Shown here: positions 12,012-23,317 of the stretch, piece after piece
Position numbering within the stretch: the first letter of the stretch is position 1
Layout of the letters: every line of letters begins with the position of its first letter
Source of the DNA: Emydura subglobosa
Taxonomy: Eukaryota > Chordata > Testudines > Chelidae
Assembly: GCA_007922225.1 (NCBI GenBank)
Contig: ML679956.1
Location: 74,312,095 to 74,376,094, forward strand
Direction: 5' to 3'
Length of the DNA: 64,000 nucleotides
Translations under genes and position numbers: made by a program
Notes under the pieces: generated by a model
Databases searched by the model: none
Seen by the model: the letters and a program-made list of their open reading frames with translations, nothing else
Told to the model about the DNA's origin: nothing

Positions 12012-12374
12012 CCATCAGGAGAGCCCTGCAAATCTGTGGATATCCACGGACCATTTCTTGCAGATCGGGGATCGGATGGTCATGGAGGTCGGGACCTCTG
12101 TGACGTCTGGGGCAGGGCTAGAGCAGCTGCCAGCCAGGGGTGCAGCGAACAGCTGATCAGTTGTTAGGCAGCTAGCAGGGCTCAACAGCTGATCAGCTGT
12201 TTGGGGTGGCAGCGGCTCAACAGCTGATGGAGGGCTGCTGGTTCCAAAACAGCTGATGTGCAGATGCCCATGGTTAAATCTCAAAGAGGAAGGGCAGATT
12301 GTGGGTCGGATAAAAGTTTATTCAGCGGATGTGGCTCCACATATTTGTATCCACCCAGGGCTCCACCCATCAGG
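12012..12374. mobile_element. hAT-type MITE with perfect 8-bp target-site duplication
   Basis: CCATCAGG occurs at both edges (12,012-12,019 and 12,367-12,374). Between them, the ends GAGCCCTGCAAATCTGTGGA and CAGGGCTC form an inverted pair, and ATCTGTGGATATCC / ATTTGTATCCACCC extends it. An 8-bp duplication is the hallmark of hAT insertion. Internally, ACAGCTGAT recurs four times (12,149, 12,185, 12,220, 12,249). There is no coding capacity. Confidence 0.75.
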
Positions 12375-13115
12375 AGAGAAGCATTACTATGTGTGAAATT
12401 CTAGTTTGCTATAGGAGGTGATATCTCCTGCCCAGCAAAAGAAGGGGCATAGACACCAGTCAAACCACTGTGGAACATCAGAGGACAAAAGACTTTGTTG
12501 ATTGCACCCTCCTCTGACATCCATGAAGAGGGGACGTGCATGTGGCCTCATCCTGGGAGATGGAAATATGAATCCCTAACAAGAAGAAACTGTAACTTGA
12601 TGCTGCTTGCACTCTGAGGAGGAAGGATTATTAAGCATAAGTAAAAGATCCCCAGTGCTTGGCCTGGGTTAGCCTTCCAGGACATACAGAGCTAGCTTAT
12701 TGTAGACGCTTCTACCACCTTTTGGAACCCAAGATTGTAACTCATTTGTGTGTATAGATTTATCTGCTTTAACCTTGTAAATTACTCTCATTTCTTTTTC
12801 TTAGTTAATAAATGTTTAGTTAGTTTATTATTGGAGTGGCTGCAAGCATTGTCTTTGGCATAAGAACTAAAGCACAATTTCCCTGGAGTAAGTGACTGAT
12901 CCTTTAGGATTGGGAATAACCTGACTTGTTGTATGGGTCATCTAGCATGGATAGACTGGAGTACCCAAGAGAAATGTCTGTGACTCCATGTGAAGGCTGG
13001 TATAGTGCTTGAGCAGTTCACACTTGATACCTGGTTGGTGAAATCTAGGTATAGAACTCACAACCAATTTGGGATTTGTGCCCTGCTTCTTGACACTCTG
13101 CCCTGAGGTTGGAAC
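12375..13115 (+). repeat. LTR-like repeat with poly(A) signal
   Basis: A T-rich stretch leads into TTAGTTAATAAATGTTTAGT (about 12,805), followed by a block around 12,890 with GACTGATCCTTTAGGATTGG, matching the layout of the 9,230 element (compare GCTGACCCTTTGGGGTCAGG). A retroelement LTR 3' half is likely. The 5' limit is uncertain because a hAT MITE abuts it. Confidence 0.4.
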
Positions 13116-14461
13116 TCACACTCTCGAGCCATTCCAAAGAGCTTCACAATAACAACAGTTATTATGTGCTGATAAGATGCTCAACACTGCACAATACACA
13201 GAAGAGGAGATGGTCATAACCACTGAGGGGATTTGGGAGCTCGAGTCCCATTGATTTCCAGGAGTCTTTTTGCTCCTATGGCCCTTAGGTACTTTTGAAA
13301 TTTTTCCCCCAGAATGAAGATGGCCTTGATCCTGAAGCACATGCAAAACAAACGAGATAGCTATGGCACTAGGCTTGCTGAAAAGCTTAGAGGAAGAATA
13401 AACTAGGGAGTTTCATCATTAAGAATGCATTTCTAGGCACTGAAACGATTGACCGACTCATTATCAGCACCACCCACATAATGAGCCTGTGGGAGGCATT
13501 TAAATGAAGAGAGGCTTCTGTGCTTCCTGTTATGTCTTTAGTGGTGCTCCCCATCCCCTGGCTGAATTTGGTCAAAAGATTCTCAGTACAATCACAGGCA
13601 GCGACTTCACACTGAAGATATCTAAAGGGATTTAATGTACCTTTCCCTATGTTGCAGTGCGGACAGATATCTAACGCAGGCCCGCTCATGGAAGATCAGT
13701 CATGCTGCTGGAAGCAAGTTCACTGCTTAAAAGGAACAAAAGACCTGGTTTTGATCACTTTTTGTAAAATTTGGGTGAAGTTATTGAAGGACTTTTAAGA
13801 GAACAGGCTGTACCCAGAACCATCAGACTGTGGTTTTATCTGAGTTACAGACTGAAACTGGGCCCAGGCAGAAGTACCTGTTCTCTCAAGGAAGATATTG
13901 ACATCTTCCTGTGATTTTAAACCTGCTTTCATGTGATGTTTGAATTGCCAGGACGTCCATCGATGATAACATCATTGCAATCAGTGGATTTCCCCCAGTG
14001 TCAGACTGCAATAACGTAGCAGTGAATCAGGCTCCAGATTGCAAGTCATCTATCAGTTTTGGTTATATATTTGTATACGTTCTTCATTTCTTCTCTCTTG
14101 CAGTGTGTGGCAGGACAACATGTGAAACATCTGACAGTGATTTAGGGGTTTGCTTTGAAACCATATCAAAGATTCAGATGGCATCGGGCAGTCTGAATTG
14201 GTTTTCACATTCCAGCTTAACACGTCAATAATACACACTGGGAAGGGCGTGCGATTGTTTGCCTCCCTCCATTAAACACCTCCAGCCAAATTTAAAGCCC
14301 TGAGATAATGGGAGCTGCAAGTGCTCAGGACCTCTGAGGATATGGCTTGTAATCACGAGATACAGTCGCATACCTGACATGCCAGTCAAGGAGAAATAGT
14401 AGCAGCTATGATTATAGCAACAACAGAGCTAAATGAACTAGAAATGCAGGAATTCCCAAGG
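13116..14461. other. Unannotated stretch
   Basis: No gene or clear repeat is supported across these 1.3 kb. Confidence 0.3.
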
Positions 14462-14497
14462 AGGGTCAGACCAGGCGTCTATCTAGTCCAATATCCA
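14462..14497 (-). repeat. CR1 3' end scrap
   Basis: GGGTCAGACCAGGCGTCTAT followed by CTAGTCCAATATCC matches the reverse complement of a CR1 3' end. It is only about 36 bp. Confidence 0.45.
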
Positions 14498-14504
14498 GGC
14501 TGGG

Positions 14505-14720
14505 TGGCTAGAATCCTAGCTTAGAGACTGGGAATCTTGGGCTCAAGTCCCTGCTCCTCTACAAACTACCTAAGTGGTTTTAAGCTAGACACTTAGCCAC
14601 TCTGTATCTTAGCTCCCCACTGGTAAAATGAGCACCAGAGCACCTTTTACCCTGACCGGGTACTGTGATGATAAATACATTAAAATCATGAGATGCTCAG
14701 CTACGACGGTCATGGGGCCA
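14505..14720 (+). repeat. MIR-like SINE
   Basis: The segment TTGGGCTCAAGTCCCTGCTC then TAGCTCCCCACTGGTAAAAT and TACTGTGATGATAAATACAT follows the MIR order from tRNA-related head through core to tail. It is diverged. Confidence 0.55.
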
Positions 14721-15360
14721 TATAAGTACCATAGACAGATATTCTGACTCCAACAGTGGCTAATGCCACATACTTCAGAAGAAGGTGACATAATCTGTTA
14801 AGGAATTTTCTTCCTGCCCCTTAGTGGCTGGTTTATGTCATGAAGCATGAATGTTATTTATCTTATAATTCTTTTTGTTCTACTGAATGTAACTGTGAAT
14901 GTTCTTCTTATCCACAGACTTTCAACGGGACTTGTGCTCCGAAGTCACTTGGAAGCTTTGAAAATGTCACTCATAAATATCTAGCCCTTTTTTTTAAATC
15001 ATGCTCTTGGCTTTAGCTTGTGACAATGAGTTCCACAGGTTAGTTGTGGAGTGTGTAAATAAAAGGGCTCCCTTTTACCAGTTTCAAATTAGTCACCTTT
15101 CAGTTGTATTGGAATGTCCTTGCTGTAGTACTGTGAGATATAGAAAAATAGGAGCATCCCTGATTTACCTTATACCATTCATTATTTTGTATTCTCCTAT
15201 TATGTCCCTGGACATTCATCTCCTCTCTAAACTGAAATGTCCCAGTCTCTTTGATATCTCCTTGATGCTAATTATCTTGAGCAACCATCCCAGAATCCCT
15301 CTCCTTCTGCTGTATCTTTTTGCAGATGGAGGTGAGCGCAACTGAACATAATGTTCCCTC
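14721..15360. other. Unannotated stretch
   Basis: A 114-codon open frame (15,001-15,345) has no recognisable domain and sits in AT-rich DNA, so it is not called. Confidence 0.3.
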
Positions 15361-15432
15361 TTGCTATATATATTATAATATATAATAAGTATATTAATAA
15401 TTATATAATTATTATATTATTATCATATTTTC
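15361..15432. repeat. AT-rich low-complexity tract
   Basis: The tract consists of TATA, TAATA and TTATTA units with almost no G or C. Confidence 0.8.
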
Positions 15433-16139
15433 AGGATTATTTTCTGTCCCATCCTTCATGAAGCCTAACAATATGTTTTCTTGTTTTGGCTCATTGAGGA
15501 GTGGTCTATATGGAACTGTCTACAGTGGAGATCATTTTACTCCATTAATATAGTGTGTGTAGAACTTATTCATCAGTGGATATAAGTAGTTCAGATTAAT
15601 CTCTCTCAAACAGAACCTGAAAACCTAGGTTAAGTAGAATGAATCTTCTTTCAAACAAGTTGCGCCTTCAAAAGCAAAATGTCTTTTGACATGTAGTCAA
15701 GAGAAACAAAAATGGAAAATCACCTGCAATCTCGAGCAAAGCACATGCAACTCTATAGGATGTTAAAAGCTTGTCTTCTTCTTATATGGCTTCTCCATTA
15801 TTAGAGGTTTCCAACCATGGCAGCCCATTCTGTACGGTCCTCTGTTAATCTCTTCGTGGCGGAATAGTCATTTTGATCCATCTGGGATACCACATTATCC
15901 ATCCAAGAGCTTCTATTTCTGCCTCGTGTTCATCTGCCATCAACTTTCCCTTTCAATGCCTGTCAACATGCATCGTCTGCTGAACCTCTTAAAATATGCC
16001 CTGCAAATCAGAATGTTCTTCTCTTTAAAAGCTTATTATAGGTGAAATTCAGAAGGCTCATACAACTAGAAACAGCTTGTCTATTGACCCATTCTCATAA
16101 AATGGGAATGAGAAGACATTCAATGAAACCAAATTCTGT
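15433..16139. other. Unannotated stretch
   Basis: The part at about 15,770-16,030 resembles an old non-LTR element read on the minus strand, but I could not assign a family. No gene is supported. Confidence 0.25.
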
Positions 16140-16697
16140 ATATGCCATTGGTGAGACTGACACTGGAATACTGCGCCTAGGTCTGGTGTCCACATTTTTA
16201 AAAGGAGGTTAAAAAACTGGAGAGGCTACAGAGAAGAGCCACAAAAATGATTCAGGGGCTGGAGAAAAGGCATGACAGTGAGAGACTTAAATAGCTCAAT
16301 CTGTTTAGTTTATCAAAAAGTAGATCAAGAGGTGACTTAATTATAGTGCATAAGTGCCTTCACAGGGAAAAAAGTACTGGATACTAAAGTGTACTTTAAA
16401 CTAGCAGTGAAAAACAGAACAGTGACTTGAAATTAAAGCCAGAAAAATTCAAATTTAAAAATAAGTCAACAGTGTATGGGTACTAGTCATTGGAACAAAC
16501 CAGCAAGGGACATGGTGGATTCTCCATCTTGAGAAGTCCTCAAGTTGTGACTAGATGCCTTGCTGGGTGAAATCCTTTAGTCAAACACAAATTATTGGGC
16601 TCAGTATGGGAGTAACTGGATGAAATTTTACACCCTGTGTTATTTAAGCGGTCAGACTGGATGATGTAATGATCCCTTCTGGACTTAAAAGCTATGA
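16140..16697 (+). repeat. CR1 LINE 3' fragment, old
   Basis: It begins in the reverse-transcriptase C-terminal region (CACTGGAATACTGCGCCTAG, CTACAGAGAAGAGCCACAAA) and runs through the 3' UTR to the terminal motif AGACTGGATGATGTAATGAT and CCTTCTGGACTTAAAAGCTA. Frameshifts and stops throughout make it inactive. CR1 copies are 5'-truncated by incomplete reverse transcription, as here. Confidence 0.8.
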
Positions 16698-17338
16698 GTG
16701 GTATTGAATTTAAAATTGATAAAAGGAAATAATATTTTCCCACACCAGGAGCCTTTGGAGCTCATTGTCACAGGATATAATGGAGTCCAAGAGCTTGTAG
16801 GATTCTATAAAAGATTGAACATTTGTAAAGTTAATAATAAAATTCAGATTTAATACTTGGGATAAAAATAGCCAGGAATTCTGGTGTACTCCATAAGTAT
16901 AGAGAGAAAATATAGGCATAAGGCAATAATGCAACAGACCTGCAGAAATTAGCTTAGCATTTAGCGTAAGGATTTGAGACCTATAAGCCTTATCATAAGT
17001 AAGTTAATCAGAAGTGACCTTTAATCACAATATCGCATAACAGATAATGCTATGATAAACAAGTATGATAAAACTGCTGACACGTAACCTCAAAATGTCA
17101 GTCAGTTTAGGTATTTTAGCATAGGAACATCAGCAGATGTTCAACCGCAAGATTGCTATAGCACTTGGCAGACGTCAATGCTAGTAAATGTAAGCTAATT
17201 AATATAGGAACCTATAGGAGGAGAACACCCCAGCATTATTAGGGTGAGAAAGTTTAGCTATGGTTAGAGGAGGCTGGACATCCTTATGACTATTCATGGT
17301 GGCCATCAGTGCCTGTAATAAGGATGACCGAGGCCTAG
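16698..17338. other. AT-rich stretch upstream of a membrane-type open frame
   Basis: No recognised gene. Repeated motifs of the type TATGATAAA and TATCATAAGT are found at 16,990-17,070. The block could be the remains of a retroelement, but no diagnostic feature is visible. Confidence 0.25.
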
Positions 17339-17662
17339 GCCACTGGGCATACCAAAGATAGGTTAGGACCCTCATGGCTGACTGCCTGTCTCACCACCTT
17401 GAGGTCTCCACAAGGATGGTCTGAGTATGTGATTACCCTGATGTTGGACGTACGGACAATATTGTGTTATTTCTACCTACTTGTTTGGATGGGAGCGTTA
17501 GTGCTTTTACTAATTGTGTTAATAAAACTACTGCGAGCTCAGAAGGTTTTTCCTAAGTGTGAGTGTTGCCCTCAGGCATGTCAGGGTTCCCAAATTAATA
17601 GTAATTCCAACAGCTCTGGTCCTGATCTTGGGCCTGATCCCTGCCAAGCCCCAGAGTGCTAA
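17339..17662 (+). CDS. Hypothetical open frame with one membrane segment and Cys-rich tail
   Basis: The frame is open from 17,339, just after a TAG, to the stop at 17,660-17,662. It has no ATG near its 5' edge; the first in-frame ATG is at 17,441. A strongly hydrophobic run (FYLLVWMGALVLLLIVLIKL) forms a likely membrane helix. It is followed by a basic residue pair, a Cys cluster (PKCECCPQAC) and an Asn/Ser-rich, Pro-rich tail. The shape fits the C-terminal anchor and cytoplasmic tail of a larger membrane protein, such as an old retroviral envelope remnant or an exon of a host gene, but I do not recognise a family. It lies 140 bp before a minisatellite. A chance open frame is possible; no splice acceptor is convincing. 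Confidence 0.3.
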   Translation, partial: ATGHTKDRLGPSWLTACLTTLRSPQGWSEYVITLMLDVRTILCYFYLLVWMGALVLLLIVLIKLLRAQKVFPKCECCPQACQGSQINSNSNSSGPDLGPDPCQAPEC

Positions 17663-17804
17663 CTGGAGATTTTTAAGTAATCAGTATCATTAATACACAA
17701 TCAACAGATCAGGCAATACTGGAAGAGAGATAAATATTTTTGCTTCAGAGCATAAAACCACCTCTAATTACTGGGGAATTAGGAAGTAACTTTCCTTACA
17801 GGCA
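17663..17804. other. Unannotated stretch
   Basis: Spacer between the membrane-type open frame and the minisatellite. Nothing recognisable. Confidence 0.3.
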
Positions 17805-18520
17805 AGTGGAATGGGGTGGACAAAACCTACACCTCACACTGGACAAACACACTGGATAAGAAGAGGTGAATGAGCAGTGCCGGGGTGTATAAACCCCACA
17901 TGGGACAGGAAGGATTGATGGAGCTGCATGATGGGGGTGTATAAACCCCACACTAGGCAGGAAGGGGTGAAAGAGCTGAATGACAGGGTGTAAAAACCCC
18001 ACACTGGACAGGAAGGGGCAGCTGAGCTGCATAATGGGATATGCAAACCCCACACTGGGAAGGAAGGGGTGACAGAATTGCGTGCCAAGTTGTATAAACA
18101 ACACACTGGAGAGGAAGGGGTGACAGATCTGTGTGATGGGGTGAACAAACCCCACACTGGACAGGAAGGGGTGACAGAATTGCGTGCCGAGTTGTATAAA
18201 CAACACACTGGAGAGGAAGGGGTGACAGATCTGTGTGTTGGGGTGAACAAGCCCCCCACTGGACAGGAAGGGGTGACAGAGCTGCATGACGGGGTGTAGA
18301 AACCTTCCACTGGAGAGGAAGGGGGTGAAGGATGTCCATGAGGTAGTGTATAAACCCTGCACTGGAGAGAAAGGAGTGTCAGAACTATGTGATGTGCTGT
18401 GTAACCCCACGCTGGACAGAAAGGGGTGAAGGAGCTGTGTGACGGGGTGTACACCCCCTACACTGGAGATGAGGGAGTGACAGCTCTGTGTGAGGGGCTG
18501 TGCAAACCCCATACTGCGGT
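17805..18520. repeat. 51-bp minisatellite, about 14 copies
   Basis: The word AAACCCCACACTGGACAGGA and its variants recur at 17,891, 17,943, 17,994, 18,045, 18,096, 18,147, 18,198, 18,249, 18,300, 18,352, 18,402, 18,452 and 18,504, giving a period of 50-52 bp, mostly exactly 51. A 102-bp higher-order duplication covers about 18,072-18,275. Because 51 is divisible by 3, several frames stay open for long stretches, including 317 codons on the minus strand (17,796-18,749). These frames are explained by the repeat period, so I do not call a gene. Confidence 0.95.
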
Positions 18521-20224
18521 TTGCCAGAGGCTCCCCAAAGGAAAGGGGGCCCACAGCATGTCTGGGACTGTTTATTTGTTTTCCCTTCCCTTTGTTGTGG
18601 TTTTTTTTTCTTCTCTGGAACCCTGGAAGGAGTAAGCTCCAGTGAAACCCAGCCAGAGGCAGAGTTTCCATCCCTGGACACATACTGCTGACTGCCTGGA
18701 CCTGCATGATGGAGAGGTTGAGTGAATGCAGGACCCTGTCACATCCCAAGGGGGCAATGTGGAGACACTAAACCCATGACAGCAGTTTATCCCATAATTG
18801 CCTGCTGTGGGGTTTCTTGCACCTTCCAAGCATCCAGTGCTGGCCAGTGTTGGAGATAGGATGCAGGACTTGATGGGTTATGGGTCTGATCCAATCTGGC
18901 CCATTCCTACGCACTCTTTTTAAATATCCTCAGAGTAGAACCTAATATGACTTAGGTTCTCGAAATGACGCTGGTCCCGCGGCACAGGGTAAACGTCTGC
19001 ACTGGATCTACTTGAGATGCTGGTTTTTGGGCATGAAGGGTGGGGATGCATGTTCTGAGCCTGATGAGTCATCAGAGGTCATCCCCTGTGAGTCCTAAGG
19101 GACCAGCCAATCCACAAGCAAGGGTCTAACCTGGAGACCCCAAGGCAAATATATTGGCACCATAGGAAAGTAGCCACTCCAGTCTGCTCAATGTTACTGT
19201 CTTGTTGGGGATACTCCCAGCTGACCGGTCGTTCTGACAGACTGCTCCTGTTCCAGCCACAGCCAGCTGCCAACGTTTTCAATGTAAAGGGTCCCAAATC
19301 CTAAATCCTCTTCCTCCAATGAGCCTAGTCCTTTCTGGTCAAATGTGCTTCTGAGCTTCAGCCATTTCACTGTTCGTTGCAATTAAAATCTCTGCTGATT
19401 TATGCCCGCTCAGGATCTAGCCCTAGTTTTATAAAGACACAGTGGAAGTCTCGTGGCTAGAGATAATCCCTCGTATAGTTCCAGAGAATTACAGCTAAGA
19501 TGAATTTGACCAGCAGTATCTCAAAGCTTTCCAAGCACAGATGGCAAATGGCTCTCTGTGGCTCCAGTTCTTCTTGCTTCTGATTGTCTGTGCTTACTGA
19601 TGACGCAATGTGCAGCATTGCGCTTTGCAGTACTGATATTGCGTTGTTTCCATGGTGCTGATGCCATGATGAGTCTATGGTATTGATATTGTCGTCTGTG
19701 TTGTAGATGCCCCAATGTTCCTCTGGCGAGGTGGGGCCATGATTTGTTCAGATCCTGATCAAAGCTAGGCCTTCACTCAGGAGCTGGGATTTTGATTCAG
19801 ACCATTATGGAGAAAATGGTCTGGCTGTGACCTTTGGGTCTGAATTCTCAAAGTCTGGGTGGGAGCAAACCGCGGGCTTTCTACTGGACTCGTCTTTCGT
19901 CCCATGGCTCTCACAGTATGATGTTTACCTGATACTGATATTGTGATCTACCCATCTCTTTGTCTATTTGTTTAGATACCACTAAAGCATCTGCACACAC
20001 AATACTAATATTGTGATGTGTGGACATAGCACTCAAATGCTACTAAGAGACAAACATGGAGATTAATTATAAGTATCTGGAATACTATAATTTTCATGGA
20101 TTAGCATCTATAAATAGTCTTTAGATAGGTTCTTCAGTGATTTTAGAATCATCATGAAAATTAAAACATTTCTGGATATTTAACTTTTTTAAATTCTCTC
20201 TCTTTTTTCTCTGGGACGGTTCAT
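18521..20224. other. Unannotated stretch
   Basis: No gene is supported. The phrase TACTGATATTG or close variants recurs at about 19,630, 19,683, 19,938 and 20,003, hinting at a degenerate repeat. A T9 run sits at 18,601. Confidence 0.3.
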
Positions 20225-20721
20225 CTCAGAAAAGGGACGACAAAGGGGGGATGCGATAAAGGTCTATTAAATCGTGAATTATGTGGAGAATGTGAATAGG
20301 GAATTGCTCTTTACCCTTTGACATAACACCAGAATCAGGGACCACCCAATGACATTAATAGGCAGCAGATTGAAAGTAAACAAAAGGAAGTACGTCTTCA
20401 CACAACACACAGTCAATCTGTGGAACACCTTGCCAGGGCATGTTGTGGAAGCCAAAAGCAGAACTGGGTTCAAAAAAGAATTAGCTATTGATGGGTCTAT
20501 CCCATATGAACTAATCTATTAGCCAAGATGATCAGGGATGCAACCCCATGCTCTGGGTGTTCCTATATTTCTGTCTGCTGTAAACTGGGCCTGGACAACA
20601 GGGGATGGATCATTCGATAATTGTTCTGTTCTGTTCATTCCCTCTGAAGCAGCTGACACTGGCCACTGATACTGGGCGAGATGGACAACGGAGCTGACCC
20701 AGTATGGCCGTTCTTCTGTTC
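20225..20721 (+). repeat. CR1 LINE 3' fragment
   Basis: Typical CR1 3' landmarks appear in order: GGACGACAAAGGGGGGATGC, GTACGTCTTCACACAACACA, CTGTGGAACACCTTGCCAGG, GAACTGGGTTCAAAAAAGAA, and the terminal GACCCAGTATGGCCGTTCTT. The C-terminal coding part is broken by frameshifts. This is a different subfamily from the copies at 32.8 and 62.3 kb. Confidence 0.85.
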
Positions 20722-21367
20722 AGAACAGGCGGTGGCAGAACGCCTTATTGGAGTGGGTAGACCCCAAAACATCACACCCAGCCTCCTCGGTCCTACTCCT
20801 ACGTTCATCCTCTCAAAGCCCCTCCAACCCTAACACAGGTTGTCCATTGTTCAGGGGAATTTGGCGTTGGGGTTCAGCCCATTAGAGCTAGACTGTTCAG
20901 AAGTTTGCATGGACACCAGGGGCCTGGTGGCGTGGCTCAGATGGATTTCAGGGTACGTTTGGACATGCAGAAGAGTTTGAGAAAATATTGTTAGCCCTGA
21001 CCAAGTCGCCCTGGAGCTCCAGGGAGAGAGCGGGCCATGGGGGGGGGGGGTTCTGCGGTGTGGTTAAGAAGTGGCGGAGGGGTTCAAATGCTCAGCGGCT
21101 CCCACATACTCTTCAAGGGGCTGCCAGCCCGGTCATGTCAGGTACAACCAAAGCCACCCTCCTACCCTCTCCTGTGGATGCTCCAGCCACTGCACACCAG
21201 ACACCGCTCTGTTAGGAACTAAACAACCCTCCAACATGGTTTGAGGGGGAGACCAGCAGACAGAACGACCTGCTGCAGAGGCAGAGCCAGCACTGGCTAC
21301 ACGATTAGCAGGAACAAGAGGAGAGGTACAAAGGGGGCCTGGCTGATAAAGGATTTGCCATACCAAT
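20722..21367. other. Unannotated stretch
   Basis: No gene is supported. A G10 run lies at 21,040-21,049. Confidence 0.3.
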
Positions 21368-22155
21368 TTGGAGGCTGTGGCACCTCAGAGGACCGTGCAT
21401 GATTACTATTTCCTATGGCAAGTGGGGGTGGGGGTGACACAGTGCAGCCTCATGCAGTGTCTTTGGGGGCCATTGTATTACATTTACAAATGGTTTATGT
21501 ATGACTGTGTTCTGCTCTGTGGGGAAGGGTTACCAGAGCTATCACAAGAGCTAAAAACGGTCGGGGGTGATTACCCCTGGGAGTGGAAACAACTCTGGAG
21601 AAGCACCACTTCTGTATTTCAAACTGGGTTTTCCAGAGATGAAGAAACAAAGACAAACTTTTAGGGCTGAGTTTAAACAAACTCAGGACCTTCCTTTTGA
21701 ATCAAAGGACCTTGGATCCTAGGGGGACCCCAACCTTTGCGGAAAGGCTGGAGAAATGTTGGCCTCCTAGGGCCCCATAAGACTGATGGGTGATTTCTGG
21801 CATGTGGGTTTAAATCTGTTTATTGGTTTCTCTGTAATGCTTTTTCCTTGAGAATAAACGTACTTTGCTTTGGAAGAGCTGTGTGGTCACGGGTGAAAAC
21901 ATTGTTATTGTCCTCAGAGAGAAAGTACCACACAGGGACTGTCCTATATGCCAACTAGCTTGCTGGGAAGATCACAGTGTATGGCAAGGGGCTGTGCAGA
22001 CTTAAAAGCCCTGGCCAGGAGAGAGAGAGACACGAGTCTCCACCCAAGAGAGGTGTTGGTTGGGAACCTGAAATCTTGAATCGGTGCCCTCGAGGGACTG
22101 TGGAGGGGGAATACGTGTGCAATCACCCCTGAAAGAGTGACAGTGGGCACCAGAC
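21368..22155 (+). repeat. Candidate LTR-like repeat with poly(A) signal
   Basis: The segment runs through GGGTTTAAATCTGTTTATTG to GAGAATAAACGTACTTTGCT (about 21,850) and then GAAGAGCTGTGTGGTCACGG, which looks like an R/U5-type 3' half of an LTR. No paired LTR or target-site duplication was found. Confidence 0.4.
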
Positions 22156-22480
22156 CACCTCGCGGTTAAGATGTGCTCCACACCACAGCGACATATGAGA
22201 AGGCATGACATAACGTTCCGTAGCCTGGGACCTTTTACGTCTCATCTGAAGGGCGGTAATTTTATGTGCATAGTATTCCCAATACTATGCCAGGCATCTG
22301 TAGAGAGGGGAAAGCAAAATCTGCTTTATCAGCTCCCCACTACCACTGGGTCATTAGAACACCATTCCGGTTATGTCCTGCAATACCTGAGACTCGAGAT
22401 ACTTAATGGTCTTGAGAAGGACTCTGCAAAGGCATAGTATACCCGGGGAGGACCCAGGGACTGTGCAAAGGAGTAACGTT
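22156..22480. other. Unannotated stretch
   Basis: Nothing recognisable is seen. Confidence 0.3.
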
Positions 22481-22760
22481 CTAAGAGTAACAGGGACACA
22501 GTGTGTCTAATTAAAATGTGCTACGACCCAAGAATGCAAATTGCAGCCCACGCTTCTAGTGCCCTGTTTTGTTGCAACTAAAAATAGCGTCTCATTTAAA
22601 AGGGCTTCTGTGCGTGGCACCATCATCATTAATGTATAAGCAAATATTGGCTTTTAATACAGGGCCCTATTGTTAAATGAATTACGAAAGGATCGTTAGT
22701 CACGGCCTACTGCCACACTAAAGGGACCAGGGCTTTGTGAAGCGCGTTGCACATTTTGTG
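22481..22760. other. Repeat-free stretch with octamer-like and MEF2-like sites
   Basis: The block has an ATGCAAAT octamer match (about 22,534), a CTAAAAATAG word that fits the MEF2 consensus (about 22,579), and TAAT cores (CTAATTAAAATG, ATTAATGTATAAGC). It contains no recognisable repeat. A regulatory role is only an inference. Confidence 0.25.
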
Positions 22761-23317
22761 GTGTCAGCCGTGCGAAGCCAGTGGAGCCCAGTTGTGGGCG
22801 CACACGTGCAGAACCACACTGGTAAAGCAAAGCAGTTATGCAGGAGCAACTGAATGGTCTTGCTGAGCAAAGCCTCAGAGCTAGGTTCCCCTGAAGGGGG
22901 TTCTGCCGACCTACAGCCTAGCAGAGAGTCCTGCCACTGGAATGTCCATCATGAGAGGCAGTTGTGTTGGCAGCCTGTGGATGCTCATGTTTTCCTCTCT
23001 CCCAGTGAGCATGAAGCAGCTTGTGCTCCACCCCATGTGCACCAAAGGGTGAAGAGCTGAGTTATCCCAATGAATTGCCTGTAACCTGGAGGCTTCCTGA
23101 AGCGCTGTGCTTGAATGTAATGACTGAACTGGCTCTGCGGTAGCGGTAGCTCTAATGAGAGGTGAAGCAGCTTCTCCCTAGAAGGAACGCTGAGGGAGGG
23201 TAACAGAGATAACACCACCTGCCCTTTCTTGGGTTGAATCCTACCTGGGGCCTTTCTGGTGCATGAAAATGTAATTATATTTGCCTAACTCGGGCCATCT
23301 CTGAGCTCCAATCAGGA
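22761..23317. other. Unannotated stretch
   Basis: Nothing recognisable is seen. Confidence 0.3.

Noticed and set aside
18069..18299. HTGEEG/HTGQEG repeats resembling zinc-finger linkers
   Set aside because: The unit is 17 codons, not 28, and there are no paired Cys and His ligands.
17796..18749. 317-codon minus-strand open frame with repeated CHPFLSSVGF units
   Set aside because: It is fully explained by the 51-bp minisatellite period being a multiple of three; other frames are open too.
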